A stretch of 64,000 nt of DNA from Gordonia lacunae (GTDB lineage: Bacteria > Actinomycetota > Actinomycetes > Mycobacteriales > Mycobacteriaceae), in NCBI RefSeq assembly GCF_002149015.1, contig NZ_NGFO01000008.1, positions 1 through 64,000 on the forward strand, written 5' to 3'. Shown here piece after piece: positions 34,666 through 43,159 of the stretch; the stretch's first letter is position 1, and each line of letters opens with the position of its first letter. The notes under the pieces were generated by a model. The model was given only the letters and a program-made list of their open reading frames with translations. It had not been told where the DNA came from and did no database searches. The position numbers and the translations under genes were made by a program.

Positions 34666-35062
34666 TGTGCGGGTCGCTCCCTGAGGAGCGAGCGGCGCCA
34701 AGCCACTGCTCCCTGATCCGAAAGTCCCGCAATACCGCTGCTCTTTGAGGAGCGAGGGAAGCCACCCACTGCTCCCTGAGGAGCGAGGGGAGCCACCCAC
34801 TGCTCCCTGAGGAGCGAGGGGAGCCACCCACTGCTCCCTGAGGAGCGAGCTTGCGAGCGTCACGAAGGGTTTCGCAACCTCGGTCGCCAGACCCTTCGTG
34901 ACGCGCCCTCCGCAAGCTCCGGACGCTCCTCAGGGAGCGGGGAGTGACGCGCCCTCCGCAAGCTCCGGACGCTCCTCAGGGAGCGGAGGCGTGACGCGCC
35001 CTCCGGACGCTCCTCAGGGAGCGGGGAGTGACGCGCCCTCCGCAAGCTCCGGACGCACCTCA
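34666..35062. repeat. Dispersed palindromic repeat block, copy B
   Basis: A 397-bp block between eutC and the SHOCT gene. Three tandem 31-bp units (34746-34776, 34777-34807, 34808-34838) of the form TGAGGAGCGAGGGGAGCCAC lead into the GAGGAGCGAGCTTGCGAGCG module at 34840. Perfect arms CGTCACGAAGGGT (34858-34870) and ACCCTTCGTGACG (34891-34903) form a hairpin core. Four copies of the GACGCGCCCTCCGCAAGCTC type module then follow to 35062, overlapping the SHOCT gene stop codon. The same modules occur at 1-240. No gene is seen inside. Confidence 0.88.
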
Positions 35063-35374
35063 GGTCCCGAGGATCTTCGCCTTCTGCGCGGCGAACTCAG
35101 CCTCGGTGAGGATGCCCTGCTGGTAGAGCGCACCGAGTTCCTTCAGCGCCGAGATGGTGTCCGTCGGGCTCGGCGCGGGCGCTTGCTGGGGTGGTTGTTG
35201 CGGCGGCTGAGAGTACTGGGGCTGAGCGTACTGCTGCTGCGCCCGCGGGTCCTGGGTGGCGCCCCCTTGCTGCGCCCACCGGCTCGCCTGGCGTCGGGAC
35301 ACCCGATTGCTCACCGCTGTGGCGGTGCCGGAGATGACGGCGGTACGAGCGACACCGCGAAGAAGTCCTGGCAT
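35060..35374 (-). CDS. SHOCT-domain small protein
   Basis: A 104-residue protein with a short N-terminal segment (GLLRGVARTAVISGTATAVS), a glutamine/proline-rich low-complexity middle (about 38-70), and a C-terminal SHOCT motif (ISALKELGALYQQGILTEAEFAAQKAKIL). SHOCT modules are short oligomerisation or binding helices. The stop codon lies within a dispersed repeat module. It is upstream-adjacent to a DUF6325-like protein, a pairing often seen in actinobacteria; function unknown. Confidence 0.85.
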   Translation of the reverse strand: MPGLLRGVARTAVISGTATAVSNRVSRRQASRWAQQGGATQDPRAQQQYAQPQYSQPPQQPPQQAPAPSPTDTISALKELGALYQQGILTEAEFAAQKAKILGT

Positions 35375-35420
35375 GTTCTGTTCTGTCCTCTCGAGATTCA
35401 GGTCTGTTGTCCAGGTGGCG

Positions 35421-35882
35421 CTACGTGGCCGGTGTCGCCGCGTCGGCGGCGTCGAGTTGCGCGAGCAGGGCGTCCACCGGAATGCGTCCCGAGGCGACGA
35501 GTTGTCCGCCGCCGTTGCGGACCGCCGTGGCGAACGGCGCCGCCCATGCGTTCTCCCAGACGACGACGGCCGCGCTGGAACCCGGCTCGATGACCGCGGC
35601 CGCCTCCGCGAGGTCGGAGTCGTCGAGCAACGAGGTCGCCGCGCCGTCGAAGATCGCGAAATCCGCCCCGAGCGAGTTGATCTCGAGCCGGGCGACGGTG
35701 CCGTCGGTGTCCTTGGTGATGAAGACGATGTCGATCAGCCGCACGATCCCACGGTCGATCAGATCGATCAGATGTGGAAGTGCCTCACCGGTCGGCTGCT
35801 TGCCCGTCCACTCGACCACGATGTAGTCGATGGGCCCGAGTTCGCGATCGGCCGTCTGGTCGACACCTGCTTGGTCGTCCAA
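35421..35882 (-). CDS. DUF6325-like protein
   Basis: A 153-residue alpha/beta protein of the DUF1269/DUF6325-like group. It begins with LGPIDYIVVEWTGKQPTGEA, has LIDRGIVRLIDIVFITKD near residue 50 and SSAAVVVWENAWA near 105. TTG 35882 is taken as start since GGGAG lies six bases upstream and nothing else fits. It probably forms a unit with the SHOCT gene 46 nt downstream. The role is unknown, though members are often membrane-stress associated. Confidence 0.8.
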   Translation of the reverse strand: MDDQAGVDQTADRELGPIDYIVVEWTGKQPTGEALPHLIDLIDRGIVRLIDIVFITKDTDGTVARLEINSLGADFAIFDGAATSLLDDSDLAEAAAVIEPGSSAAVVVWENAWAAPFATAVRNGGGQLVASGRIPVDALLAQLDAADAATPAT

Positions 35883-35929
35883 TTCCTTCTCCCTGTCTCA
35901 TGCCGGCGACGTGACCCCGTCGGGCCCGA

Positions 35930-37759
35930 TCACGACCGCAGGTCGACCACCGACCGTCCTGGTTGCGCCTGATAGAGCTCACCGATCTCATTTGCGTACT
36001 TTGTCGCAATCGGCTTGCGGCGCAACTTCATCGTCGGGGTGAGCTCGTCGCCGCCGGGGTCCCAGGCGGTCGGCACGATCGTAAAACGCTTGACCTGCTC
36101 CACGCGGGACAGTGACTGATTTCCGGCACGAATTGCCACCGCCACCTCGTCCACCACCTCAGGATGTGCGGACAACTCGGTCAGGTCGGCGCCGGACAGA
36201 TCGAGTTTCTTGGCACGCGCGGCGGCGGCATCCGGATCGAGCACCACGAGCGCCGACACATAGGGCCGGGCGTCGCCGATCGCGGCCACCTGACCGATGA
36301 GCGACGACGCCGCCTTCATCGCGTTTTCGATGTTGGTGGGCGACATGTTCTTTCCGGACTCGTTGATCATGAGTTCTTTCTTGCGGTCGACGATGGTGAC
36401 ATTCCCGTCGTCGTCGATCGTCGCGATGTCACCCGTCGACAACCATCCGTCGGCATCGATGGTCTCGGCGGTCTTGTCGGGCTGTTTGCGATAGCCCCGC
36501 ATCACCACCGGACCCCGCACGAGGAGTTCACCGTCGTCGGCGAGTTTCACCTCCATGCCGCGTACCGGGGTGCCGACGGTACCGATCCGGAGGTTGTCGC
36601 TGGTCGTCATCGTCGAGACGCCGGTGGTCTCCGACATCCCCCACACCTCGAGCACCGGGATTCCGAGACCCAGGAAGAATTTCAAGACCTCCGGCGGGAT
36701 CGCGGCCGCGCCCGAGCCGGCGAACGAGACCTGATCCAACCCCAGCGCGGTGCGGACCTTGTGCAGAACCAGACGGTCCGCGAGGCCGTACGCGAGGCCG
36801 CCCGACCCCTTGCCGTCGACCCGCGCCTGCGCCGTCGACGCCCCGACCCCGAACGCCCAGCCCGCCAGCGCCTTCTTGACCGGACTGGACTCCTCGGCCA
36901 GTTTGGCCTCGATGCCCGCACGGATCTTCTGCCACACCCTGGGCACCCCGAAGAAGAAGGTGGGGTGCACGTCGGGGAGGGCGGCGGCGATCTCGCGGGG
37001 ATCGGGCACCGTCGTGATCTGGATGCCGCGCATCATGTTCGCCGCATGCGAGGACACGCGGTCGGCGATGTGCGCCGCGGGCAGGTAGGAGATCGCCCGG
37101 TCGTCGAAACCCGCCTGCACGATCTCGGCGAGCGCCGTCATCTCCGCCACGATGTTGCGGTGGGTGATCTCGACCCCCTTGGGTGGGCCGGTGGTGCCCG
37201 ACGTGTAGATCAGGGTCGCCAGATCGTCGGGTCGGACCGCCTGCCACGACGCGGCGAAGTCGAAACCCTCCGGCGCCGGCGTCTGTTCGACGTCGGCGAG
37301 TGAGATGGCGCCCGTGGCCACTCCGTCGACGAGGACCGTCGTGGACACGCCGGTGTTCGCCGCGGTGAGCACCGGGAGGAACACCTGCTCGGTGACGACG
37401 ACGGAGTTCTCCGCATTGCCGAAGAGGTACTCGACCTGTTCGGGCGAACTCGTGTTGTAGATCGAGAACGGAACCGCCCCGAGATGGAGTGCGGCGGCGT
37501 CGACCAGGTGGAACTCCGGGCGGTTCGTCAGCATGATCCCGACGGTGTCTCCGCGTTTGACCCCCAATGCCGCCAGACCGCCGGCGATGGTCTCCACCCG
37601 GCGTGCGTATTCGGCCCAGGTGATCTCCTGCAGGCCGCCGACGGTACGGAGTGCGACGGCTTCCGGCCGCACCGTGATCGTCTGCTGGAACGCGGCGGGA
37701 AGCGTCGCCACGGCGACGCCGGTCTGGTGGGGAAACGTGATGGTCTCTGCAGCGGTCAT
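35930..37759 (-). CDS. fadD: Long-chain fatty acid-CoA ligase
   Basis: A 609-residue AMP-forming acyl-CoA synthetase of the FadD15-like branch. The AMP motif YTSGTTGPPKGVE is near residue 185, GAAAIPPEVLKFF near 350, the A8 region GWLSTGDIATID near 440 and the hinge VDRKKELMI near 455. It activates fatty acids for beta-oxidation or lipid synthesis, which fits alkane catabolism. ATG 37759 has GAGGA upstream. A CRP/GlxR-like dyad lies 21 bases beyond the start (37780-37795), suggesting cAMP-linked control. Confidence 0.93.
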   Translation of the reverse strand: MTAAETITFPHQTGVAVATLPAAFQQTITVRPEAVALRTVGGLQEITWAEYARRVETIAGGLAALGVKRGDTVGIMLTNRPEFHLVDAAALHLGAVPFSIYNTSSPEQVEYLFGNAENSVVVTEQVFLPVLTAANTGVSTTVLVDGVATGAISLADVEQTPAPEGFDFAASWQAVRPDDLATLIYTSGTTGPPKGVEITHRNIVAEMTALAEIVQAGFDDRAISYLPAAHIADRVSSHAANMMRGIQITTVPDPREIAAALPDVHPTFFFGVPRVWQKIRAGIEAKLAEESSPVKKALAGWAFGVGASTAQARVDGKGSGGLAYGLADRLVLHKVRTALGLDQVSFAGSGAAAIPPEVLKFFLGLGIPVLEVWGMSETTGVSTMTTSDNLRIGTVGTPVRGMEVKLADDGELLVRGPVVMRGYRKQPDKTAETIDADGWLSTGDIATIDDDGNVTIVDRKKELMINESGKNMSPTNIENAMKAASSLIGQVAAIGDARPYVSALVVLDPDAAAARAKKLDLSGADLTELSAHPEVVDEVAVAIRAGNQSLSRVEQVKRFTIVPTAWDPGGDELTPTMKLRRKPIATKYANEIGELYQAQPGRSVVDLRS

Positions 37760-37779
37760 GAGAGTCCTCGACTTGCCGA

Positions 37780-37795
37780 AGTGATGTGTTTCACG
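37780..37795 (-). promoter_or_regulatory. CRP/GlxR-like site upstream of fadD
   Basis: A-GTGA-TGTGTT-TCAC-G, an N6 dyad matching the core of the CRP consensus TGTGA-N6-TCACA recognised by actinobacterial GlxR/Crp proteins. It overlaps a further TCACGTCA sequence. It is 21 bases before the fadD start, where it could act on the promoter; whether it activates or represses is unknown. Confidence 0.5.
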
Positions 37796-37867
37796 TCACA
37801 GTAGCGAGTGAGGGCCGGGGTCACGACCGGTTCCGCCGAATGGTAACCGGTTGGCAAAAATCCCAGA

Positions 37868-39853
37868 TCAGGACTGTTTGTCGAGCGAAGGACCGCCCGT
37901 CAGCGATTCGAGAGTCCAGCCTCCGCCTCCGGTCAGTTCGAGAAGGTCGGTGTGATGCTGATCGGTGGTGCTCCGGTGGCTGACCGACACCAGAATCGTC
38001 TCCGGCAACTCGGTGCGGATCAGCGAGTACAGCGAGAACTCGAGGCCCTCGTCGACAGCTGAGGTCGCTTCGTCCATGAACACGGCCTGTGGACGAGTGA
38101 GGAGGATACGAGCAAACGCGACACGCTGCTGCTCGCCCGGCGAGAGCACCTTGACCCAGTCCTCCTCGTCGTGGAGTCGGCCGACGAGATGCGGGAGGAA
38201 CACCTTCTCCAGCGCCGCCTTGATCGCCTCGTCACCGACGTCGTCGGGCAGGGCCGGGTAGGCGACCGCGGTCCGCAGATCCCCCAGCGGGATGTAGGGC
38301 ATCTGCGACAGGAACAGGGTGTGCTCCCCCGGCGGCCGGGCGAATTCCCCGTCGATGAACGGCCACAACCCCGCCAGCCCACGGAGCAGGGTGGTCTTGC
38401 CCGAGCCCGACCGACCCTTGATGACAAGGGCGGCGCCGGGGGCAAGCGACAGGTTGAGCGCACTGATGAGGTCGTCGCCGCTCGGTGTCTTGACGTCGAT
38501 GTCCGACAACGCCACGGCGCGTTCACGATCCACGGTCGTCACCTCGGGCATCTCACGCGAGCGCGAATCGGCGTCGGCGAGACCGTCGAGACGGATGATC
38601 GACGCGCGCAACGCAGTGAAATCGTCGTAGGCGTTCCGGAAGAACGACAGCGCGTCGTGCATCTCGCCGAATGCGGATGCCGTTTGGGTCATGTCACCGA
38701 GCTTGATCTGCCCGTCGAAGAAGCGCGGCGCTTGGACCAGGTAGGGAAACACCGCCGCCAGCTGCGAGGCGCCGAAGTTCCAGCCGACGAAAGCCAGCTG
38801 GACGTGGATGATCTGCCAGAAGTTCTTCACGACCGCGCGGAACCTGGTCATGAGATTGTTGTGCTCGACGCGCTCGCCGCTGTAGAAGGCGACGTTCTCG
38901 GCGCCGTCGCGGACGCGGACGAGTGCGTAGCGGAAGTTCGCGGTGAGGCGTTCCCGCCAGAAGTTCAACCGGATCAGCGGACGTCCGATGGCGAACGCGA
39001 CCACGCTGGCGACGAGGACGTAGACCAGCACCAGCCACATCATCATCCGCGGGATCTCGACACCGAAGAGGGTGACGGGACCGGACAGGTCCCACAGGAC
39101 GATCGAGAACGACACGATCGAGGCGCAGGCGGGCAGCACACCGTTCGTCGAGACACCGCCGCCGCCCCAGAACAGCGACGAGCCAACGGATGCCAGGTTC
39201 GTGATGTCCGCTTCGATACGTTGATCAGGGTTGTCGACGCCGGGGTGGATGTCGGCGGCCCGCCGCGACGGTTCAGCTTTGCTGCGCCCGAATCGTCTGC
39301 GCCGTAACAGCCCTGCGCTCAGATCGACAAAACGGTTGCGGTAGAAGGCGCGGCCGGCCATCCAATCGGCGGTGGCGCCCTCGGTCAGCCAGTAGCGCAG
39401 GCGGATGTCGAACGCCGCGCCCACGTAGATCTCGACCATCGTCCGGACGACGTGAACCGCGGCGAGGATGCCGAAGATCGCCATCGAATGCCAGAACGCG
39501 TCCTCGCCGATCTGGAGCATCTCCGCTCCCTGTGGCCCGCCCGCGGCGATGCCTTCCGCCGCGGTCTGCAGGGACGTGTACAGGTCGTTGCTCCAATAGC
39601 TGAACAGGACGCTGAGACGCACCCCCAGCAGCGACAGGAGCGTGAGGGCGACGACGAGTCCCCATGCCTTGACCCGGGTGTCACGACCGGTGAAGAATCC
39701 GCCGATCACACGCCACAGCGGCGTGCCCCACCGGCTGAACCGCGACAGCAGGTATCCGATCACGAGGATGGCGGCGGCGGAGATCGCGAACGCGATGGCC
39801 AACCACTTCAGACTGGCCCACACCTCGTTGCCCCAGTCGATGCTGTACTCCAC
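37868..39853 (-). CDS. BacA/SbmA-type ABC transporter (Rv1819c-like) with an internal insertion
   Basis: A 661-residue fused membrane/ATPase protein of the ABC_membrane_2 (SbmA/BacA) class, like M. tuberculosis Rv1819c, which imports cobalamin and hydrophilic antimicrobials. Several helices occupy residues 1-350 and the ATPase holds Walker A GRSGSGKTTLLRGLAG near 465, signature LSPGEQQRVAFARIL and Walker B AVFMDEATSAVD near 595. Between RNRFVDLSAG and VDNPDQRIEADI (about 175-215) there is an arginine-rich stretch of roughly 25-30 residues that related proteins I recall lack. GTG 39853 has GAGGAG at five bases and was chosen over an overlapping GTG upstream. Confidence 0.87.
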   Translation of the reverse strand: MEYSIDWGNEVWASLKWLAIAFAISAAAILVIGYLLSRFSRWGTPLWRVIGGFFTGRDTRVKAWGLVVALTLLSLLGVRLSVLFSYWSNDLYTSLQTAAEGIAAGGPQGAEMLQIGEDAFWHSMAIFGILAAVHVVRTMVEIYVGAAFDIRLRYWLTEGATADWMAGRAFYRNRFVDLSAGLLRRRRFGRSKAEPSRRAADIHPGVDNPDQRIEADITNLASVGSSLFWGGGGVSTNGVLPACASIVSFSIVLWDLSGPVTLFGVEIPRMMMWLVLVYVLVASVVAFAIGRPLIRLNFWRERLTANFRYALVRVRDGAENVAFYSGERVEHNNLMTRFRAVVKNFWQIIHVQLAFVGWNFGASQLAAVFPYLVQAPRFFDGQIKLGDMTQTASAFGEMHDALSFFRNAYDDFTALRASIIRLDGLADADSRSREMPEVTTVDRERAVALSDIDVKTPSGDDLISALNLSLAPGAALVIKGRSGSGKTTLLRGLAGLWPFIDGEFARPPGEHTLFLSQMPYIPLGDLRTAVAYPALPDDVGDEAIKAALEKVFLPHLVGRLHDEEDWVKVLSPGEQQRVAFARILLTRPQAVFMDEATSAVDEGLEFSLYSLIRTELPETILVSVSHRSTTDQHHTDLLELTGGGGWTLESLTGGPSLDKQS

Positions 39854-40074
39854 GCACACTCCTCGCTACGGACGCCACGACGGACATCCCGGGTTCGCCA
39901 TCTCGGACCGGTGTCATCGAGGTACCGGCCGCCGCAACGGGTTCGGTGACTCCGATGATGATCCGGCGCAGTTTAACCCGCCGTTCACCCGGTGTCCGGA
40001 CAACCGCGTCGGCGTCTCGTGGAGCGATGTCGGGGGACGCGCCGATTGTCGGATTTCGTCCGGGATCGGGTGTC

Positions 40075-40584
40075 TCAGCCCAGCGGCCGGAGGACCACAC
40101 CCTGCTGGAGGGCCGCGGTCGAGATCGACTCCGAGAAACGACTGTCGGCGTCGCCGACGGTCACCAGATAACCGGCGTCGGTGTATTCGACACCGCTCAC
40201 CTCGAAAGTGAGTCGGCAACCGTCGTCGCCGCGGAGGAACACCGACAGCGTGGTGGTCGCCACCTCCCCGCCGGCGGCGTCGTAGAGGACGACCGGCGCG
40301 CCGCGGGCCAGGGCGCCGCCACCCGGCAGCGCGGCGACCTCTGTCGAACAGTCCGCGACCACCCCGCCCTTGGCGGTGAACTCCGGCGTCGTCAGGAGGC
40401 CGGCGATGACCGCGACGCCCACGATGACCGCGAAGACGACCATCGCGATCGAGGTCGTGACGATGACCGGGACCCGCGTGCGCCGCTGCCACGTCCGCCG
40501 CGGGAGGGCCGGGCCGGGGTCGAGCCACATCTCGTGCGCGGGGCCGTACCCCGGTGTCATGGATTCGCGCCGCTCAGGATCCAT
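40075..40584 (-). CDS. Single-pass membrane protein, unknown
   Basis: A 169-residue protein with a short cytoplasmic N-terminus, one strong membrane helix at about 39-66 (VIVTTSIAMVVFAVIVGVAV) and an exported C-terminal domain of about 105 residues containing two cysteines (CSTEV, DGCRLTF) that could pair. No known family was recognised. It lies 24 bases upstream of the tesB stop on the same strand as its neighbours, and may be cotranscribed with nothing else. The upstream non-coding 39854-40074 holds nothing obvious. Confidence 0.72.
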   Translation of the reverse strand: MDPERRESMTPGYGPAHEMWLDPGPALPRRTWQRRTRVPVIVTTSIAMVVFAVIVGVAVIAGLLTTPEFTAKGGVVADCSTEVAALPGGGALARGAPVVLYDAAGGEVATTTLSVFLRGDDGCRLTFEVSGVEYTDAGYLVTVGDADSRFSESISTAALQQGVVLRPLG

Positions 40585-40608
40585 CGGCGTGCCTACAAAT
40601 CGGCGGGG

Positions 40609-41487
40609 TCACTTCTTGGGCGGGAAGTACTTGATGAGCGCTTCCTGCACGACCGATGTCGCGAGCGTGCCGTCGCGCATCCAGAACCGGCCCGAACCCA
40701 TTCCGCGCGACCCGGTCGCGACCGGCGAGCGCGTCGCGTAGAGCAACCAGTCGTCGAACCGGAACTCACGGTGGAACCACATCGAATGATTGACGGTCGC
40801 GGCGAACAACCGATCCATGCCCCAGGACAGGCCATGGGTGGTGATGATCGAGTCCAGCACCGTGGTGTCCGAGGCGTAACACATTGCGGCGACGTGCATC
40901 ACGGGGTCGTCGGGCATCGTGCCGTCGGCCTTCATCCACACCCGGTTGTCGGTCAGCTTCTCCCCCGCGTCCTTCGCCTTCCAGCTCGGGTCGTTGGCGA
41001 AGCGGATGTCGATGGGATGCAACGCATTCACGAAGGTCGCGATGCGGTCCTCGTAACCCTTGAAATGCTCACCGAGAGGTGGCAACTCCTCCGGGTAGGG
41101 CACCTGCGGGATCTCCACCGCATGCTCGAGCCCGGAGGTGTTGTCCTGGAAGGCGACCAACATGGTGAAGATCTCTTCGCCGTTCTGCTTGGCCGTCACC
41201 TGACGGTTGGCGAACGACCTCCCGTCGCGGAACCGATCGACGTGATACTCCATCGGTTCGGTGACGTCTCCGCCCCGGATGAAATGCGCGTGCAGGGCGT
41301 GGATGGGCGGGTTGCCCCGGCTCAGGCTCCGCGCCGCCGCGACAACACCCTGACCGAGCAGCTGACCGCCGAACGTCCGGGCGGTGACCTGCTCCGGGTG
41401 GTGCCCGATGAACAGGTCGTCGCCCTGACGTTCGACGTCGAGCAGCGCGAGTAGTTTCCCGAGATCTCCGGCCTGGTCCACGGTCAT
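40609..41487 (-). CDS. tesB: Acyl-CoA thioesterase II
   Basis: A 292-residue double-hotdog thioesterase that hydrolyses acyl-CoA to free acid and CoA. Family features are RTFGGQLLGQGVVAA near residue 37, HALHAHFIRGGD near 63, and the second hotdog segment VAAMCYASDTTVLDSI near 205 with the catalytic-aspartate context, then WFHREFRFDDWLLY near 250. ATG 41487 may be leaderless: TAGGGT lies at 41500-41495 with seven bases to the codon. Its neighbour pyk gives the conserved pyk-tesB order of mycobacteria. Confidence 0.93.
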   Translation of the reverse strand: MTVDQAGDLGKLLALLDVERQGDDLFIGHHPEQVTARTFGGQLLGQGVVAAARSLSRGNPPIHALHAHFIRGGDVTEPMEYHVDRFRDGRSFANRQVTAKQNGEEIFTMLVAFQDNTSGLEHAVEIPQVPYPEELPPLGEHFKGYEDRIATFVNALHPIDIRFANDPSWKAKDAGEKLTDNRVWMKADGTMPDDPVMHVAAMCYASDTTVLDSIITTHGLSWGMDRLFAATVNHSMWFHREFRFDDWLLYATRSPVATGSRGMGSGRFWMRDGTLATSVVQEALIKYFPPKK

Positions 41488-41565
41488 GCCTCACACCCTA
41501 GTGGTGTGTCCCGAGAACCCGACCGTCGCGGCTGGTACACCGCCCCGAACTCCGAGCGAACGAGG

Positions 41566-42990
41566 TCAGTGGTCCTGCTCGCCGATCCGGTGCACGTGGA
41601 TGAGGTTGGTCGAACCCACCGTGCCGGGCGGGGCGCCGGCGACGATCACCACGACATCGCCCTCGCTGAGTCGGCCGATGCGGAGCAGCTGATGGTCGAC
41701 CTGGTCGATCATGTGGTCGGTCGTGTCGACGTGGTCGACGATGAACGTCTCGGTCCCCCAGCTCAGCGCGAGCTGACTGCGCACCGCCTGCGTCGGGGTG
41801 AAGGCCAGCAACGGGAGACGCGAGTGCAGACGTGCCAGCCGACGCACGGTGTCGCCGGACTGGGTGAACGCCACGAGTGCCTTGACCTCGAGGCGTTCGC
41901 CGATGTCGCGCGCCGCGTAGGAGATGACGCCTCGCTTGGTGCGCGGCACATGGGACAGTGGCGGCACGTCGCGGGGGCCGGTCTCGACCGCGCGGCAGAT
42001 GCGATCCATCGTCCGGACCGTCTCCAGCGGATGCTTGCCGACCGAGGTCTCCCCCGACAGCATGACCGCGTCGGCGCCGTCGAGCACCGCGTTGGCGACG
42101 TCGGATGCCTCGGCGCGGGTCGGACGCGAGTTCTCGATCATCGAGTCGAGCATCTGCGTCGCGACGATCACCGGCTTGGCGTTCTCGCGCGCCATCTGGA
42201 TGGCCCGCTTCTGCACCAGCGGCACCTGCTCGAGCGGCAGCTCGACACCCAGGTCGCCGCGGGCGACCATGATCGCGTCGAAGGCGAGGACGATGGCCTC
42301 GAGGTTCTCGATGGCCTCCGGCTTCTCGAGTTTCGCGATCACCGGGACCCGGCGGCCGACACGGTCCATGACCTCATGGACCAGCTCGATGTCGGACGGG
42401 CTGCGCACGAAGGACAGCGCGACCATGTCCACGCCCAGACCCAGCGCGAATTCGAGGTCGGCGATGTCCTTCTCCGACATCGCGGGCACCGAGACACTCA
42501 TCCCGGGAAGGGACAGTCCCTTGTTGTTGCTGACCGGTCCGCCCTCGGTCACGGTGCACACGACGTCGTTACCCTCGACCGCGGACACCGCGAGACCGAC
42601 CTTGCCGTCGTCGACGAGCAGCCGATCTCCGGGACTCGCGTCCTCGGCGAGCTGCTTGTAGGTGGTCGAGACGCGATCGTGGTCGCCCACGACGTCCTCG
42701 ACGGTGATGCGCACCTGCTCACCGGTCTCCCAGACGGTCGAACCGTCGCAACCGTCGAAACGGCCGAGTCGGATCTTGGGTCCCTGGAGATCGGCGAGGA
42801 CGCCGACGGCTTTCTCGGTCGTGTCCGACGCCTTGCGGACGCGCGCATAGACGGCCGCATGGTCCTCATGCGTGCCGTGGCTGAAGTTCATCCGGGCCAC
42901 GTCCATGCCGCTTTCGACGAGCTCTTTCAGACGCTCGTCGCTCGCGGTGGCCGGGCCCAGGGTGCAGACGATCTTGGTTCGGCGTGTCAC
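41566..42990 (-). CDS. pyk: Pyruvate kinase
   Basis: A 474-residue glycolytic enzyme converting phosphoenolpyruvate and ADP to pyruvate and ATP. The N-terminus KIVCTLGPATASDERL, substrate segment MNFSHGTHEDH near 35, the active-site lysine/glutamate region VIAKLEKPEAIENL near 215, ARGDLGVELPLEQVP near 240 and MLDSMIENSRPTRAEASDVA near 268 are all present. GTG 42990 is the start. An upstream region at 42991-43159 carries an AT-richer patch (43090-43112) that could hold its promoter. Located next to gltD and tesB. Confidence 0.96.
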   Translation of the reverse strand: MTRRTKIVCTLGPATASDERLKELVESGMDVARMNFSHGTHEDHAAVYARVRKASDTTEKAVGVLADLQGPKIRLGRFDGCDGSTVWETGEQVRITVEDVVGDHDRVSTTYKQLAEDASPGDRLLVDDGKVGLAVSAVEGNDVVCTVTEGGPVSNNKGLSLPGMSVSVPAMSEKDIADLEFALGLGVDMVALSFVRSPSDIELVHEVMDRVGRRVPVIAKLEKPEAIENLEAIVLAFDAIMVARGDLGVELPLEQVPLVQKRAIQMARENAKPVIVATQMLDSMIENSRPTRAEASDVANAVLDGADAVMLSGETSVGKHPLETVRTMDRICRAVETGPRDVPPLSHVPRTKRGVISYAARDIGERLEVKALVAFTQSGDTVRRLARLHSRLPLLAFTPTQAVRSQLALSWGTETFIVDHVDTTDHMIDQVDHQLLRIGRLSEGDVVVIVAGAPPGTVGSTNLIHVHRIGEQDH

Positions 42991-43159
42991 AAGAACACCT
43001 TAGTCCTCATCGACCGTGCATCTCCATGTCGCCGACGACTCGTCACCGGGACGCCACCGACTGTTACCGCTGGTGGCAGCCCGCTACCGCCGAGTATGAA
43101 CTTTACTTAACTTGTTGCGGCCGCGCGTGTTCGGCGAGGGCCGCCGGGTCTCACCGCCG

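Noticed and set aside
34746..34838. 31-bp repeats as CRISPR or attachment site
   Set aside because: No spacers, no integrase or tRNA; the units belong to a palindromic repeat family.
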